A DNA stretch of 64,000 bases from Costus lasius (lineage: Eukaryota > Streptophyta > Magnoliopsida > Zingiberales > Costaceae). Each line of letters starts with the position of its first letter. Within the stretch, counting starts at the first letter, position 1. Both the position numbers and the translations under genes were made by a program. The DNA is taken from contig JANVAS020000231.1 of the NCBI GenBank assembly GCA_027563935.2, forward strand, positions 12,356,001 to 12,420,000, read 5' to 3'. This document shows positions 52,087-63,516 of the stretch, in pieces. A model generated the notes under the pieces. That model saw only the letters and a program-made list of their open reading frames with translations, ran no database searches and was not told where the DNA came from.

Positions 52087-53706
52087 AGATCTAAGGGTTA
52101 TCAACTTTGTTTGTATGTTTGCGCATGCTCTAAGTGTTTTACAAAACTTACATCTTGCGCGGTTGATTAGATCTAAGGTGCCACTACATTAAATCCTTAA
52201 ATGGGTTGATGGGGTTGAAGGCATCATCTAGTATAGATCAAGCTAGTCTGATCAGACCATCTGACAGCCTAGATGGGTCGACCAGATAGCACCTGTGCGC
52301 AAGCACGAGGTGGCTATAGGTTGACTGCATCAAAGGCGTGTAGCGAGGTCTGGTTGAGACAATTACTGAACATACTTGAGTTAGGCCCGGGGTCACACCC
52401 GCTTGCCAAAACTCATGAGGGTGGTTCAGCCCTTGACGCATGCATGGTTGACCATCAGGTCAACACGGGTCAGTTAGGACTCGGTGCATGCAAGGGCAAA
52501 AGATCTAACTAGATGGATGAGTGGATCCCCATCAATGGACCATTGTAAGGTTGTAGGGCTCATAAGGAAATTAAAATTGATGCCATGGGGTTTTTTCAAA
52601 ATTTTAATTTCTTGATTGGATCACATGTTGATTGAACCATATGCTTGTTTATTTAGTCTTATGTGGGTTGCCCATTTGTGTGCTGTGCTGGGGCCTGCGT
52701 GCCTGGATTTAAAAAATTGTAAATTAATTTGTGATCTGCGAATCACATTGTACTTAATTTATAATATGTTGTTGACCTGCGAGTCAACCTTGTCTAGATA
52801 GATCAAATGTACTTTGATTAGACAAGAGCACAAAAGCACACATCCAAGAGGGGCATTCACCTGGTGGTGCACCTGAGGTGCTCTTGGCGCTAGGGCCCTA
52901 GGTTGGACCAGATGAGATGCCAAGGAGCTCGAGTGAAGACTTAAGTAAAATTAAGGTCTTACTAGGGTTCATGGGCTTTTACCACATAAGATCATGCTTT
53001 CTACTTATTGCTAATAATTAGAATTGCATGTTTAAGTTTATCTTCTACTATAGCCATAGGATATGCCTGATAGTAAGAAGATAAAAGACCGTTAAAATCC
53101 AACGCTAACATATCAAGCTCGATAAGCCTTCTGACGCGAAACCTCACCTTTCTGATTATCGTTGGAGCCGTGTTGAACCCACTCAGTGGGCACGTCCATC
53201 TATCTTCAGACGGTGCTGGATTTCACCTGCGTGTTACAGAGTTGGGATTTATCCCCTCTCGTTGCTCAGCATAGCACGTGGTGGTCCAGGGAGTAGGTCA
53301 GGTCAGCTTGACCATGTAGGCTACATATGTGGCGCATATGGTAGCACATGGAGGCAGCCATCTCTGGGATCAGAGACTGTGTTGTACCAACTCAGTTGGC
53401 ACAGTCTGCTGGATTGCCAAGATGAAGGGGAATCGCACGGGTTGGCGATTGGCTGGGACAGCCTACCAGAAATTAGTGCTTGTCATCTCTGTGCAACTTA
53501 TCTCGCCTGAGCGGGACGCGGAGACCAAGTATGAAATCTGGATCCCATCTCACTAAAAGAGTGTTACTCTTTCGGACTGTTTACTGGATTTTTCAGTCAG
53601 ACAAAATAGTGAGAAAAGAATCTTTCTTAAGTCCTGGATTGATTCTGAACATTGATACTGACCTTGCTGTTCTTGCTTGTTGTAGATTCCTGCAGCAACG
53701 AACACC

Positions 53707-56700
53707 ATGAGCTTCAATGTGCGATCCCTACTGGAAAGGGAGAAGTTTGCTGGGCCGAACTTCTCTGACTGGTTTGGACACCTTAAGATCGTTCTTAAGG
53801 CAGAGAGGAAACTGTATGTCCTCGAGACGGCGATACCGCCGCAGCCCGCTCCGAACGCCGCAAGGGCGGTTCGGGATGCCTACGAAAAGCACGTCAATGA
53901 TAGCATTGATGTCGCTTGCCTGATGCTAGCGTCTATGACGCCACCGCTGCAGCGTCAGCATGAGGATATGTCGGCTATAGAAATTATAGCGAACCTCAAG
54001 ATGCTGTATGCTGCACAGGCGAGGACAGAACGCTATAATCTGACGAAGCTCTTCTTTCAGAGCAAACTGGCTGAGGGGAGCCCAGTGGGAGCTCACGTGC
54101 TCAAGATGATTGGGCACAAGGAGGCTCTGGAGAAACTGGGGCATACCATCAACCAGGAGCTTGCTGTGGATATTATTCTGCAGTCTCTCCCGCCTTCTTT
54201 CGATGCGTTCATCATTAACTTTAATATGAACAAAATCGATTGTACGCCGGCAGAGCTGCTGAATATGCTCTTGACTACTGAGGAAACTCTGAAGGGTAAG
54301 CCTTCAACCTCTGTCTTGATGGTTCCTTCTAGGAACAAGAAGAAGGGGAAGAAGGGCAAGGCCCCTGTCAAGAACTACAGTAAGGCCCTGAAACAGAAGG
54401 TGAAGCGGTCGAAGGATAACAGGTGTTTCCACTGTGGCCAGCTGGGTCACTGGAAAAAGGACTGTAAAGCGCTCCAAGGAGATAAGAGGGGAAGCATCGC
54501 TTCTGGCTCAGGTATATATGTGACTGAGGTCATGTTATCTTCTTCTACTATATCATGGGTGTTGGACACTGCATGTGGAGTTCACATTTGTTCAAATGTG
54601 CAGGAACTCAAGAGAAGAAGGCAGGTGGGACAGCATGAGGTAGACCTACGAGTTGGAAACGGGGCACGGGTTGCTGCTGTTGCTGTAGGAGACTATTTCA
54701 TTACTTTACCATCTGGCATTGTATTAGAATTAAACAATTGTTATTTTGTACCAAGTATCACAAAGAATATTATCTCTATTCCTGCTCTTGTCAGGAAAGG
54801 ATTTGCCTTTGAATGCAATATTTCAAAGTGTGTTTTATCTCTAGATAATATTGTGTATGCAACTGGTTCAATTAACAATGGGTTATACATGTTGGACATG
54901 GAAAATTCTATACAAAACATTGATAATAAGAAAGCCAAGTATGCTGATGACAGCACCTTGTTATGGCATAGTCGTTTAGGCCATATAAACGAGAAGCGCA
55001 TTAAGCGGTTGCATGATCATGGACTGCTGGGATCTTTCTCCTATGAGGAGATTGATACATGCAAAGCTTGTTTGATGGGTAAAATGACGAAGTCACCTTT
55101 TCCTCACAAAGGTCAAAGGACTTCAGGTTTACTGGACCTTATACACAGTGATGTGTGTGGGCCATTTAGTAAACATGCCAGAGGTGGCTATCAGTACTTC
55201 ATTACCTTTACTGATGATTTCAGTAGGTATGGATATGTCTATTTAATGAGACATAAAAGTGAATCTTTTGACAAGTTCAAAGAGTTCAAAAATGAAGTAC
55301 AAAATCAGTTAGGCCGAAATATCAAGGCACTTCGTTCTGATCGAGGTGGAGAATACCTGAGTCATACGTTTACTGACTATCTGAAGGAGTGTGAGATTAT
55401 CTCACAGCTCACTCCGCCAGGAACACCGCAGTGGAATGGTGTGTCCGAGAGGAGAAATAGAACGTTACTTGATATGGTTCGTTCTATGATGAGTCAGGCT
55501 ACTCTTCCATATTCCTTTTGGGGTTTTGCACTGGAAACAGCTGCAAAGGTACTAAACCGAGTGCCATCCAAGGCAGTTTCAAAGACGCCATATGAGTTAT
55601 GGTATGGGAAACAGCCTAGCTTGACATTTATCAGGATCTGGGGTTGCGAGGCTTATGTCAAAAAGCTCGCCTCTGGGAAACTAGAGAGCAGATCTGACAA
55701 ATGCATCTTTGTCGGTTACCCTAAGGAAACGAAGGGTTATTATTTCTACGATCCCAAAGAGAACAAGGTGTTTGTTGCTCGGACGGCCATATTTCTTGAG
55801 AAGGAATTTCTTCTGCAAGAGGCCAGTGGGAGAGAAATAAAGCTGGATGAGAATCCAAAGGAAGGACAAAGTAGTCAAGCACAGTTGGATGAGCCTGAGC
55901 CGGTAGAACAGGTTACTGAACAACCTGAGGCTCAAATAACACGGAAACCGCGAAGATCGGGAAGGATCCGTCGACAGCCTGAGCGCTATGACGGAGTCTA
56001 TATCATTGAAAATGATGAACCCCTAACTTATGCGGATGCGGTCAGTGGACCGGAGTCAGCTAGATGGCTTGATGCTATGCGAGCCGAGATGGACTCCATG
56101 TCAGATAACCAAGTCTGGGATTTGGTTGATCCGCCTCCGGGAGTAATCCCTATAGGCTGTAAATGGATCTTCAAGAAGAAGATTGACATGGATGGTAACG
56201 TGGTTACCTATAAGGGCAGGCTAGTTGCGAAAGGTTTCAAACAAATCTACGGGTTAGATTATGATGAAACTTTCTCACCTGTAGCCATGTTTAAGTCTAT
56301 TCGGATTCTTTTCGCGATAGCAGCATATTACGATTATGAGATCTGGCAGATGGATGTGAAAACAGCTTTCCTCAATGGAAATCTGGACGAGGATGTGTAT
56401 ATGACACAACCGGAAGGTTTCACTAATCCATCAGATCGTCATAAAATATGCAAGTTAAAGAAGTCCATTTATGGGCTGAAACAAGCATCAAGAAGCTGGA
56501 ACATTCGTTTTGATGAATCAATCTCTGAGTTTGGTTTCATCAAGAACGAGGATGACCCGTGTGTATATAAGAGGTTTAGTGGGAGCGTAATTACATTCCT
56601 AATCCTCTACGTCGATGATATCTTAATCATTGGAAACGATATTCCTGAACTGCATGCTGTTAAGGCATGGTTAGGAAAATGTTTTCAGATGAAAGATTTA

Positions 56701-57591
56701 GGAGAAGCAGCCTATGTACTAGGTGTGAAGATCTGCAGAGATAGATCTAAGAGGCTTCTCGGGCTGTGCCAGAGTACTTACATCGATAAGGTCCTGGAGA
56801 GATTCCATTTAGAGAATTCTAAACGTGGATATCTTCCAGTCAGACATGGTCTGAATCTTTCGAAGAGTCAGTGTCCACAAACACAGACTGAGAAAGATGA
56901 AATGGACAATACGCCTTATGCTTCGGCTATTGGGTCCATTATGTATGCGATGTTGTGTACTCGCCCAGACGTCGCTTACGGGTTAAGCGTGACCAGTCGA
57001 TTCCAAAGTAATCCAGGATTGGCGCACTGGATTGCGGTCAAGAACATTTTAAAATATCTGCGGAGGACCAAAGATATGTTCTTGATATATGGTGGTCAGG
57101 AAGAACTCAGTATAGAGGGATATACTGACGCTTCGTTCCAGTCGGACCAGGATGATTTCCGATCGCAGTCAGGCTATATTTTTAGCTTGAATGGTGGAGC
57201 AGTGGTGTGGAAGAGTTTCAAACAGTCAACTGTTGCTGATTCCACAACAGAAGCCGAGTATGTTGCAGCCTCGGAAGCATCTAAGGAGGCAGTGTGGATT
57301 CGTAAGTTCGTGAGAGAACTTGGTGTCGTTCCTTCGAGTGCTGATCCTTTGGTTATCTTCTGTGATAACACTGGAGCAATTGCACAAGCAAAGGAACCGC
57401 GGTCGCACCAGAAGTCCAAGCACATACAGAGACGGTTTCACTTGATCCGGGAGATCATTGATCGTGGCGAGATCAAAATATGCAAGGTTCATACAGATGA
57501 CAATCTGGCAGACCCACTTACCAAGCCTCTGGCGCAGCAGAAGCATGAGAAGCACTGTAATAATATGGGTTTGAGATTTCTCAACCATTAG
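53707..57591 (+). CDS. gag-pol: Copia gag-pol polyprotein, 1294 aa, intact
   Basis: One frame from ATG 53707 (MSFNVRSLLEREKF) to TAG 57589, the usual length for plant copia polyproteins. Domains: UBN2-type Gag, about residues 10-190; a Lys-rich stretch and a CCHC zinc knuckle C240, C243, H248, C253; aspartic protease with D287 in LDTACGVHIC; integrase zinc finger H421, H426, C452, C455 and core D482, D545, E581 (35 residues between the last two); reverse transcriptase with D883 (WQMDVKTAFLNG) and YVDD D970-D971; RNase H with D1141 (GYTDASF), E1182, D1220 and the C-terminal LADPLTKPL. The polyprotein is cut by its own protease and carries out particle formation, reverse transcription and integration. 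All catalytic residues I checked are present. One oddity is Ala after D-T in the protease, where Gly is usual. I chose this start because it is the first ATG of the frame and begins with the family-like MSFN. Confidence 0.96.
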   Translation: MSFNVRSLLEREKFAGPNFSDWFGHLKIVLKAERKLYVLETAIPPQPAPNAARAVRDAYEKHVNDSIDVACLMLASMTPPLQRQHEDMSAIEIIANLKMLYAAQARTERYNLTKLFFQSKLAEGSPVGAHVLKMIGHKEALEKLGHTINQELAVDIILQSLPPSFDAFIINFNMNKIDCTPAELLNMLLTTEETLKGKPSTSVLMVPSRNKKKGKKGKAPVKNYSKALKQKVKRSKDNRCFHCGQLGHWKKDCKALQGDKRGSIASGSGIYVTEVMLSSSTISWVLDTACGVHICSNVQELKRRRQVGQHEVDLRVGNGARVAAVAVGDYFITLPSGIVLELNNCYFVPSITKNIISIPALVRKGFAFECNISKCVLSLDNIVYATGSINNGLYMLDMENSIQNIDNKKAKYADDSTLLWHSRLGHINEKRIKRLHDHGLLGSFSYEEIDTCKACLMGKMTKSPFPHKGQRTSGLLDLIHSDVCGPFSKHARGGYQYFITFTDDFSRYGYVYLMRHKSESFDKFKEFKNEVQNQLGRNIKALRSDRGGEYLSHTFTDYLKECEIISQLTPPGTPQWNGVSERRNRTLLDMVRSMMSQATLPYSFWGFALETAAKVLNRVPSKAVSKTPYELWYGKQPSLTFIRIWGCEAYVKKLASGKLESRSDKCIFVGYPKETKGYYFYDPKENKVFVARTAIFLEKEFLLQEASGREIKLDENPKEGQSSQAQLDEPEPVEQVTEQPEAQITRKPRRSGRIRRQPERYDGVYIIENDEPLTYADAVSGPESARWLDAMRAEMDSMSDNQVWDLVDPPPGVIPIGCKWIFKKKIDMDGNVVTYKGRLVAKGFKQIYGLDYDETFSPVAMFKSIRILFAIAAYYDYEIWQMDVKTAFLNGNLDEDVYMTQPEGFTNPSDRHKICKLKKSIYGLKQASRSWNIRFDESISEFGFIKNEDDPCVYKRFSGSVITFLILYVDDILIIGNDIPELHAVKAWLGKCFQMKDLGEAAYVLGVKICRDRSKRLLGLCQSTYIDKVLERFHLENSKRGYLPVRHGLNLSKSQCPQTQTEKDEMDNTPYASAIGSIMYAMLCTRPDVAYGLSVTSRFQSNPGLAHWIAVKNILKYLRRTKDMFLIYGGQEELSIEGYTDASFQSDQDDFRSQSGYIFSLNGGAVVWKSFKQSTVADSTTEAEYVAASEASKEAVWIRKFVRELGVVPSSADPLVIFCDNTGAIAQAKEPRSHQKSKHIQRRFHLIREIIDRGEIKICKVHTDDNLADPLTKPLAQQKHEKHCNNMGLRFLNH

Positions 57592-57600
57592 ATTAAGTGC

Positions 57601-57611
57601 AAGTGGGAGAT
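57601..57611 (+). other. Polypurine tract (copia)
   Basis: aagtgggagat lies directly before the 3' LTR at 57612 and 9 bp after the gag-pol stop. This is the position and form typical of plant copia plus-strand primers. Confidence 0.88.
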
Positions 57612-59289
57612 TGTTGGGGTATGCCCTTAAGGCTAATGTTTGAGGCCTTGGGATTGTATAAGTATCATGTAATAAACTCTTAAGTTTATAAAGGCATGGT
57701 TATTATTCAGGTTGTTACCTTGTCTGCTGTAATAAGTGTACTTCTGAATAATGTCTCAAAGCTGTTCAGCTAGGCTGACAGGCTATATGTCCTTAGTCGA
57801 GATATCTTGGTGAACATGAGACAGCCTTGATATGATTGAGACTGATATGAGTGCTAATCTTATAGGATGCTTCGAGCATGGAATAAGATGTAGACTCATG
57901 GGTACATTGGATGTACTGGACAGACCCTACTCGGATATTCCATTGCTTGTCACAATGTGAATGATCCTTGTAAGCACTAAGTGGCACATGTCCTTTGACT
58001 TGAGATCACTTATGTTTCTAAATGATGATTGTCATTGTTTTGAGGTAGTTCAATATCATTTGAAACATAATGATTATAGACTATCTTGGATGGTGAGCTT
58101 GAGTCAGGTTAGGGCACTTGTGATAGATAAAGGATTGCCGTCTCCTTGTTTAAGGAGTGTGATGTTCTAAAGGGCCCCCCTATATGAGATGATTGAGGAA
58201 GTGTATGGCCATACCCAGATGACTATGTGCATCTGATCTAATCATGCTCATCGTATTGGAGTTACAGGCTTGACATGCTTGTCCAATAAGGACATCCAGT
58301 GGCAAAGGAATCATGCATGCCTAGTGAGTTGATTCACACTTATGCTGTGGTTGGGTGGAGTCTTGGAAGACTCTTTCCTTTATATCGGGAGACAGTGATG
58401 TGTTGCTAGATACCCCTCGCTGATCGTGATAACGTAAGTTATCGTTACCGACATTTAAAGGAAACCCTTAGGGTCGCACAATTTGATGATATGGCTACTT
58501 AAGTCAGATCGTGTGGACTGAATTGTTCGAGTTCAGTTTAAAGGAGATTAAACTCTGATTGTAAGTGAGATCCAGTCTGATCATGTTTGATTGATTAGGG
58601 CTTGAGATCGGTAAGCTTAGATCGAGAGTGTGGATGCTAGATCGAAGAGATCAAGAGCATTAAAAGGATGAACGGTCAGATTTTGAACCTTAGGGTTTAA
58701 TTTGGTCTGAACCGATTATTGGGCTGATTTGGTTTGGTCATTGGACCAATTGAATTGAACCGGCTCACATGTGAGCGCTTGGTTCATTTGAGAGGAGAGC
58801 TATGCGTTTGGTTCACTTCATGTGAACGCATAACGCAAGCTTTGATGACTTGCCATTTATGGCATTTCGGTTTGACAATTGTGATGAATGTCTCCACATT
58901 CGATCACAAGTTTGGCTAACGCTCCTCTCCATCATCTTGCTCTCGACGACACACACTTTCTTGTGTGGTGAAAGTGACGAGAAGAAAGATCGGCCAAGAG
59001 TTCATCATCTCCTTCATGCGATAAGACCCCTTGAAGCTTTTGCTAGCACAAAGTTGAGAAGGGAGTAGTCTTTGTCTTCTTGTGTGCGCACCTTTTGGAG
59101 GAGATCAACCTTGTTTTCTTCTTCCAAGCCGCCTTCCATCCATGGCAATGGTAAGATCATATCATGATCTTAAGTTGGTTTAAGTTGATTATATAGTTCA
59201 TATGCGATCTTTAGAAGCCCTTTTTCCGCATTGCATGCTAGAGTGCGCATGTATAGGGTTTCCCCCCCCCCTTCGTAGGGGTTCCTACA
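57612..59289 (+). repeat. 3' LTR of the copia element (1678 bp)
   Basis: Matches 50144-51822 at a 7468-bp offset; the only difference seen is 10 C in place of 11 near 59262-59271. It ends CCTACA and is followed by the target duplication taatc. Confidence 0.95.
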
Positions 59290-59294
59290 TAATC
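59290..59294 (+). repeat. Target-site duplication taatc, right copy (copia)
   Basis: Identical to 50139-50143. The satellite resumes with gagttcaaaatt in register. Confidence 0.95.
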
Positions 59295-62036
59295 GAGTTC
59301 AAAATTTTCATCATGATTAGATTAATATCAATATGAATAACAATATTAAGATTGAAGACCAAGATTACAAACTAGATCAAAATCGAGTTTAAGATTAAGA
59401 AAAGAAGATAAAGATGAATATCATAAGATTAAGTTTGAAAACAAGATTAAAATCATGATCAACATCATGATCGTGGACAAAATCAATATTAAATAAATAT
59501 TGCAAAATGATAAACATCAAATATGGATCATAATCAAGATCAACATCCTCATCATTAATATATCAAGATAAATATAAATATTAATATCGAAGATTTGAAA
59601 TCAATATTACCACAGAGATCAAAATCGAATATAAGATGAATATTAGGAGTAAGATAAAGTTGAAGATTATAAGATTAAAACTGAAATCTGAGATCAAAAT
59701 GAAAATGAAGATAATTATCAAGAATAAGATCAATGTTATAATTAAGAATGAGAATATGATAAATGACAATTAAAGCTTATAATCGAGTTCAAAATTTTCA
59801 TCATGATTAGATTAATATCAATATCAATAACAATATTAAGATTGAAGACCAAGATTACAAACAAGATCAAAATCGAGTTTAAGATTAAGAAAAGAAGATA
59901 AAGATGAATATCATAAGATTAAGTTTGAAAACAAGATTAAAATCATGATCAACATCATGATCGTGGACAAAATCAATATTAAATTAATTTTGCAAAATGA
60001 TAACCATCAAATATGGATCATAATCAAGATCAACATCCTCATCATTAAAATATCAAGATAAATATAAATATTAATATCAAAGATTGGAAATCAATATTAC
60101 CACAGAGATCAAAATCGAATTTAAGATGAATATTAGGAGTAAGATAAAGTTGAAGATTATAAGATTAAAACTGAAATCTGAGATCAAAATGAAAATGAAG
60201 ATAATTATCAAGAATAAGATCAATATTATAATTAAGAATGAGAATGTGATAAATGACAATTAAAGCTTATAATCGAGTTCAAAATTTTCATCATGATTAG
60301 ATTAATATCAATATCAATAACAATATTAAGATTGAAGACCAAGATTACAAACAAGATCAAAATCGAGTTTAAGATTAAGAAAAGAAGATAAAGATGAATA
60401 TCATAAGATTAAGTTTGAAAACAAGATTAAAATCATGATCAACATCATGATCGTGGACAAAATCAATATTAAATGAATATTGCAAAATGATAAACATCAA
60501 ATATGGATCATAATCAAGATCAACATCCTCATCATTAAAATATCAAGATAAATATAAATATTAATATCAAAGATTGGAAATCAATATTACCACAGAGATC
60601 AAAATCGAGTTTAAGATGAATATTAGGAGTAAGATAAAGTTGAAGATTATAAGATTAAAAATGAAATCTGAGATCAAAATGAAAATGAAGATAATTATCA
60701 AGAATAAGATCAATGTTATAATTAAGAATGAGAATATGATAAATGACAATTAAAGCTTATAATCGAGTTCAAAATTTTCATCATGATTAGATTAATATCA
60801 ATATCAATAACAATATTAAGATTGAAGACCAAGATTACAAACAAGATCAAAATCGAGTTTAAGATTAAGAAAAGAAGATAAAGATGAATATCATAAGATT
60901 AAGTTTGAAAACAAGATTAAAATCATGATCAACATCATGATCGTGGACAAAATCAATATTAAATTAATATTGCAAAATGATAACCATCAAAAATGGATCA
61001 TAATCAAGATCAACATCCTCATCATTAAAATATCAAGATAAATATAAATATTAATATCAAAGATTGGAAATCAATATTACCACAGAGATCAAAATCGAAT
61101 TTAAGATGAATATTAGGAGTAAGATAAAGTTGAAGATTATAAGATTAAAACTGAAATCTGAGATCAAAATGAAAATGAAGATAATTATCAAAAATAAGAT
61201 CAATGTTATAATTAAGAATGAGAATGTGATAAATGACAATTAAAGCTTATAATCGAGTTCAAAATTTTCATCATGATTAGATTAATATCAATATCAATAA
61301 CAATATTAAGATTGAAGACCAAGATTACAAACAAGATCAAAATCGAGTTTAAGATTAAGAAAAGAAGATAAAGATGAATAGCATAAGATTAAGTTTGAAA
61401 ACATGATTAAAATCATGATCAACATCATGATCGTGGACAAAATCAATATTAAATGAATATTGCAAAATGATAAACATCAAATATGGATCATAATCAAGAT
61501 CAACATCCTCATCATTAAAATATCAAGATAAATATAAAAATTTATATCAAAGATTTGAAATCAATATTACCACAGAGATCAAAATCGAATTTAAGATGAA
61601 TATTAGGAGTAAGATAAAGTTGAAGATTATAAGATTAAAACTGAAATCTGAGATCAAAATGAAAATGAAGATAATTTTCAAGAATAAGATCAATGTTATA
61701 ATTAAGAATGAGAATATGATAAATGACAATTAAAGCTTATAATCGAGTTTAAAATTTTCATCATGATTAGATTAATATCAATATCAATAACAATATTAAG
61801 ATTGAAGACCAAGATTACAAACAAGATCAAAATCGAGTTTAAGATTAAGAAAAGAAGATAAAGATGAATATCATAAGATTAGGTTTGAAAACAAGATTAA
61901 AATCATGATCAACATCATGATCGTGGACAAAATCAATATTAAATGAATATTGCAAAATGATAAACTTCAAATATGGATCATAATCAAGATCAACATCCTC
62001 ATCATTAAAATATCAAGATAAATATAAATATTAATA

Positions 62037-63516
62037 TCAAAGATTGGAAATCAATATTACCACAGAGATCAAAATCGAGTTTAAGATGAATATTAGGAGT
62101 AAAATAAAGTTGAAGATTATAAAATTAAAACTGAAATCTGAGATCAAAATGAAAAATGAAGATAATTATCAAGAATAAGATCAATGTTATAGTTAAGAAT
62201 GAGAATATGATAAATGACAATTAAAGCTTATAATCGAGTTCAAAATTTTCATCATGATTAGATCAATATCAATATCAATAACAATATTAAGATTGAAGAC
62301 CAAGATTACAAACAAGATCAAAATCGAGTTTAAGATTAAGATTAAAATGAAGATAAAGATGAATATCATAAGATAAAGTTTGAAAAAATGATTAAAATCA
62401 TGATCAACATCATGATCATGGTAAAAATCAATCTTAAATTATTATTGCAAAATGATAAACATCAAATATGGATCATAATCAAGATCAACATCCTCATCAT
62501 TAAAACATCAAGATAAAGATAAATATTAATATCTAGATTGAAAATCAATATTACCACAGAGATCAAAATCGAGTTTAAAATGAATATTAAGAGTAAGATA
62601 AATATGAAGATTAGAAGATTAAAACCGAAATCGGAGATCAAAATAAAGATGAAGATAATTATCAAGAATAAGATCAATGTTATAATTAAGAATGAGAATG
62701 AGATTAATAACAATTAAAGATTATAATCGAGTTCAAAATTTTCATCATGATTAGATCAATATCAATATCAATAAAAATATTAAGATTAAAGACCAAGATT
62801 ACAAACAAGATCAAAATCGAGTTTAAGATTAAGATTAAAAAGAAGATAATGATGAATATCATAAGAAGAAGTTTGAAAAAATGATTAAAATCATGATCAA
62901 CATCATGATCATGGACAAAATCAATATTAAATTAATATTGCAAAATGATAAATATCAAATATGGATCATAATCAAGATCAACATCCTCATCATTAAAATA
63001 TCAAAATTAATATAAATATTAATATCAAGATAGAAAATCAATATTACCACATAGATAAAAATCGAGTTTAAAATGAATATAAGGAGTACTATAAAGTTGA
63101 AGATTATAGATTAAAACTGAAATCTGAGATCAAAATGAAGATGAAGATAATTATCAAGTATAAAATCAATGTTATAATTAAGAATGAGAATATGATTAAT
63201 AACAATTAAAGCTCATAATCGAGTTCAAAATTTTCATCATGATTAGATCAATTTCGATATCAATAACAATATCAAGATTGAAGACAACGATTACAAACAA
63301 GATCAAAATCGAGTTTAAGATAAAGATTAAAAAGAACATAAAGATGAATATCATAAGATAAAGTTTGAAAAAATGATTAAAATCATGATCAACATCATGA
63401 TCATGGACAAAATCAATATTAAATGAATATTGCAAAATGATAAACATCAAATATGGATCATAATCAAGATCAACATCCTCATCATTAAAATATCAAGATA
63501 AATATAAATATTAATA
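62037..63516 (+). repeat. Stretch of diverged satellite monomers
   Basis: About three monomers with many substitutions and small indels not seen elsewhere: aaatgaaaaatgaag at about 62149, catggtaaaaatcaatctt at about 62417, atatctagattg at about 62530, atcaatttcgatatc at about 63247 and aaaagaacataaag at about 63330. They share taagattaaaa and tttgaaaaaatgatt with the +4-bp marker monomers of the trimer and tetramer repeats. Confidence 0.85.

Larger units (their letters stand above)
51837..53706 (+). other. Long untranslated leader of the copia element
   Basis: 1.87 kb between the primer-binding site and the gag-pol ATG with no convincing coding frame. It holds two small tandem repeats (annotated separately) and two related phrases in 53170-53410 (ccactcagtgggcac and ccaactcagttggcac), each with a short inverted repeat. 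Packaging or dimerisation signals and a leader intron are possible here, but I see no decisive motif. Confidence 0.75.
50144..59289 (+). mobile_element. Ty1/copia LTR retrotransposon, full length, intact coding frame
   Basis: A 9146-bp element with LTRs of 1679 and 1678 bp, an initiator tRNA-Met type primer-binding site, a long leader, one uninterrupted 1294-codon gag-pol frame in the copia order (Gag, protease, integrase, reverse transcriptase, RNase H), a polypurine tract and a 5-bp target duplication. The UBN2-type Gag and the general layout suggest the Tork/Angela side of plant copia elements, but the lineage needs an RT phylogeny. With LTRs apparently identical except for one C-tract length, it inserted recently and may still be competent. 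Confidence 0.95.

Noticed and set aside
53262..53710. Overlapping short ORFs just upstream of the copia gag-pol start
   Set aside because: They lie in the leader, overlap each other in different frames and show no domain; the family-like start is at 53707.
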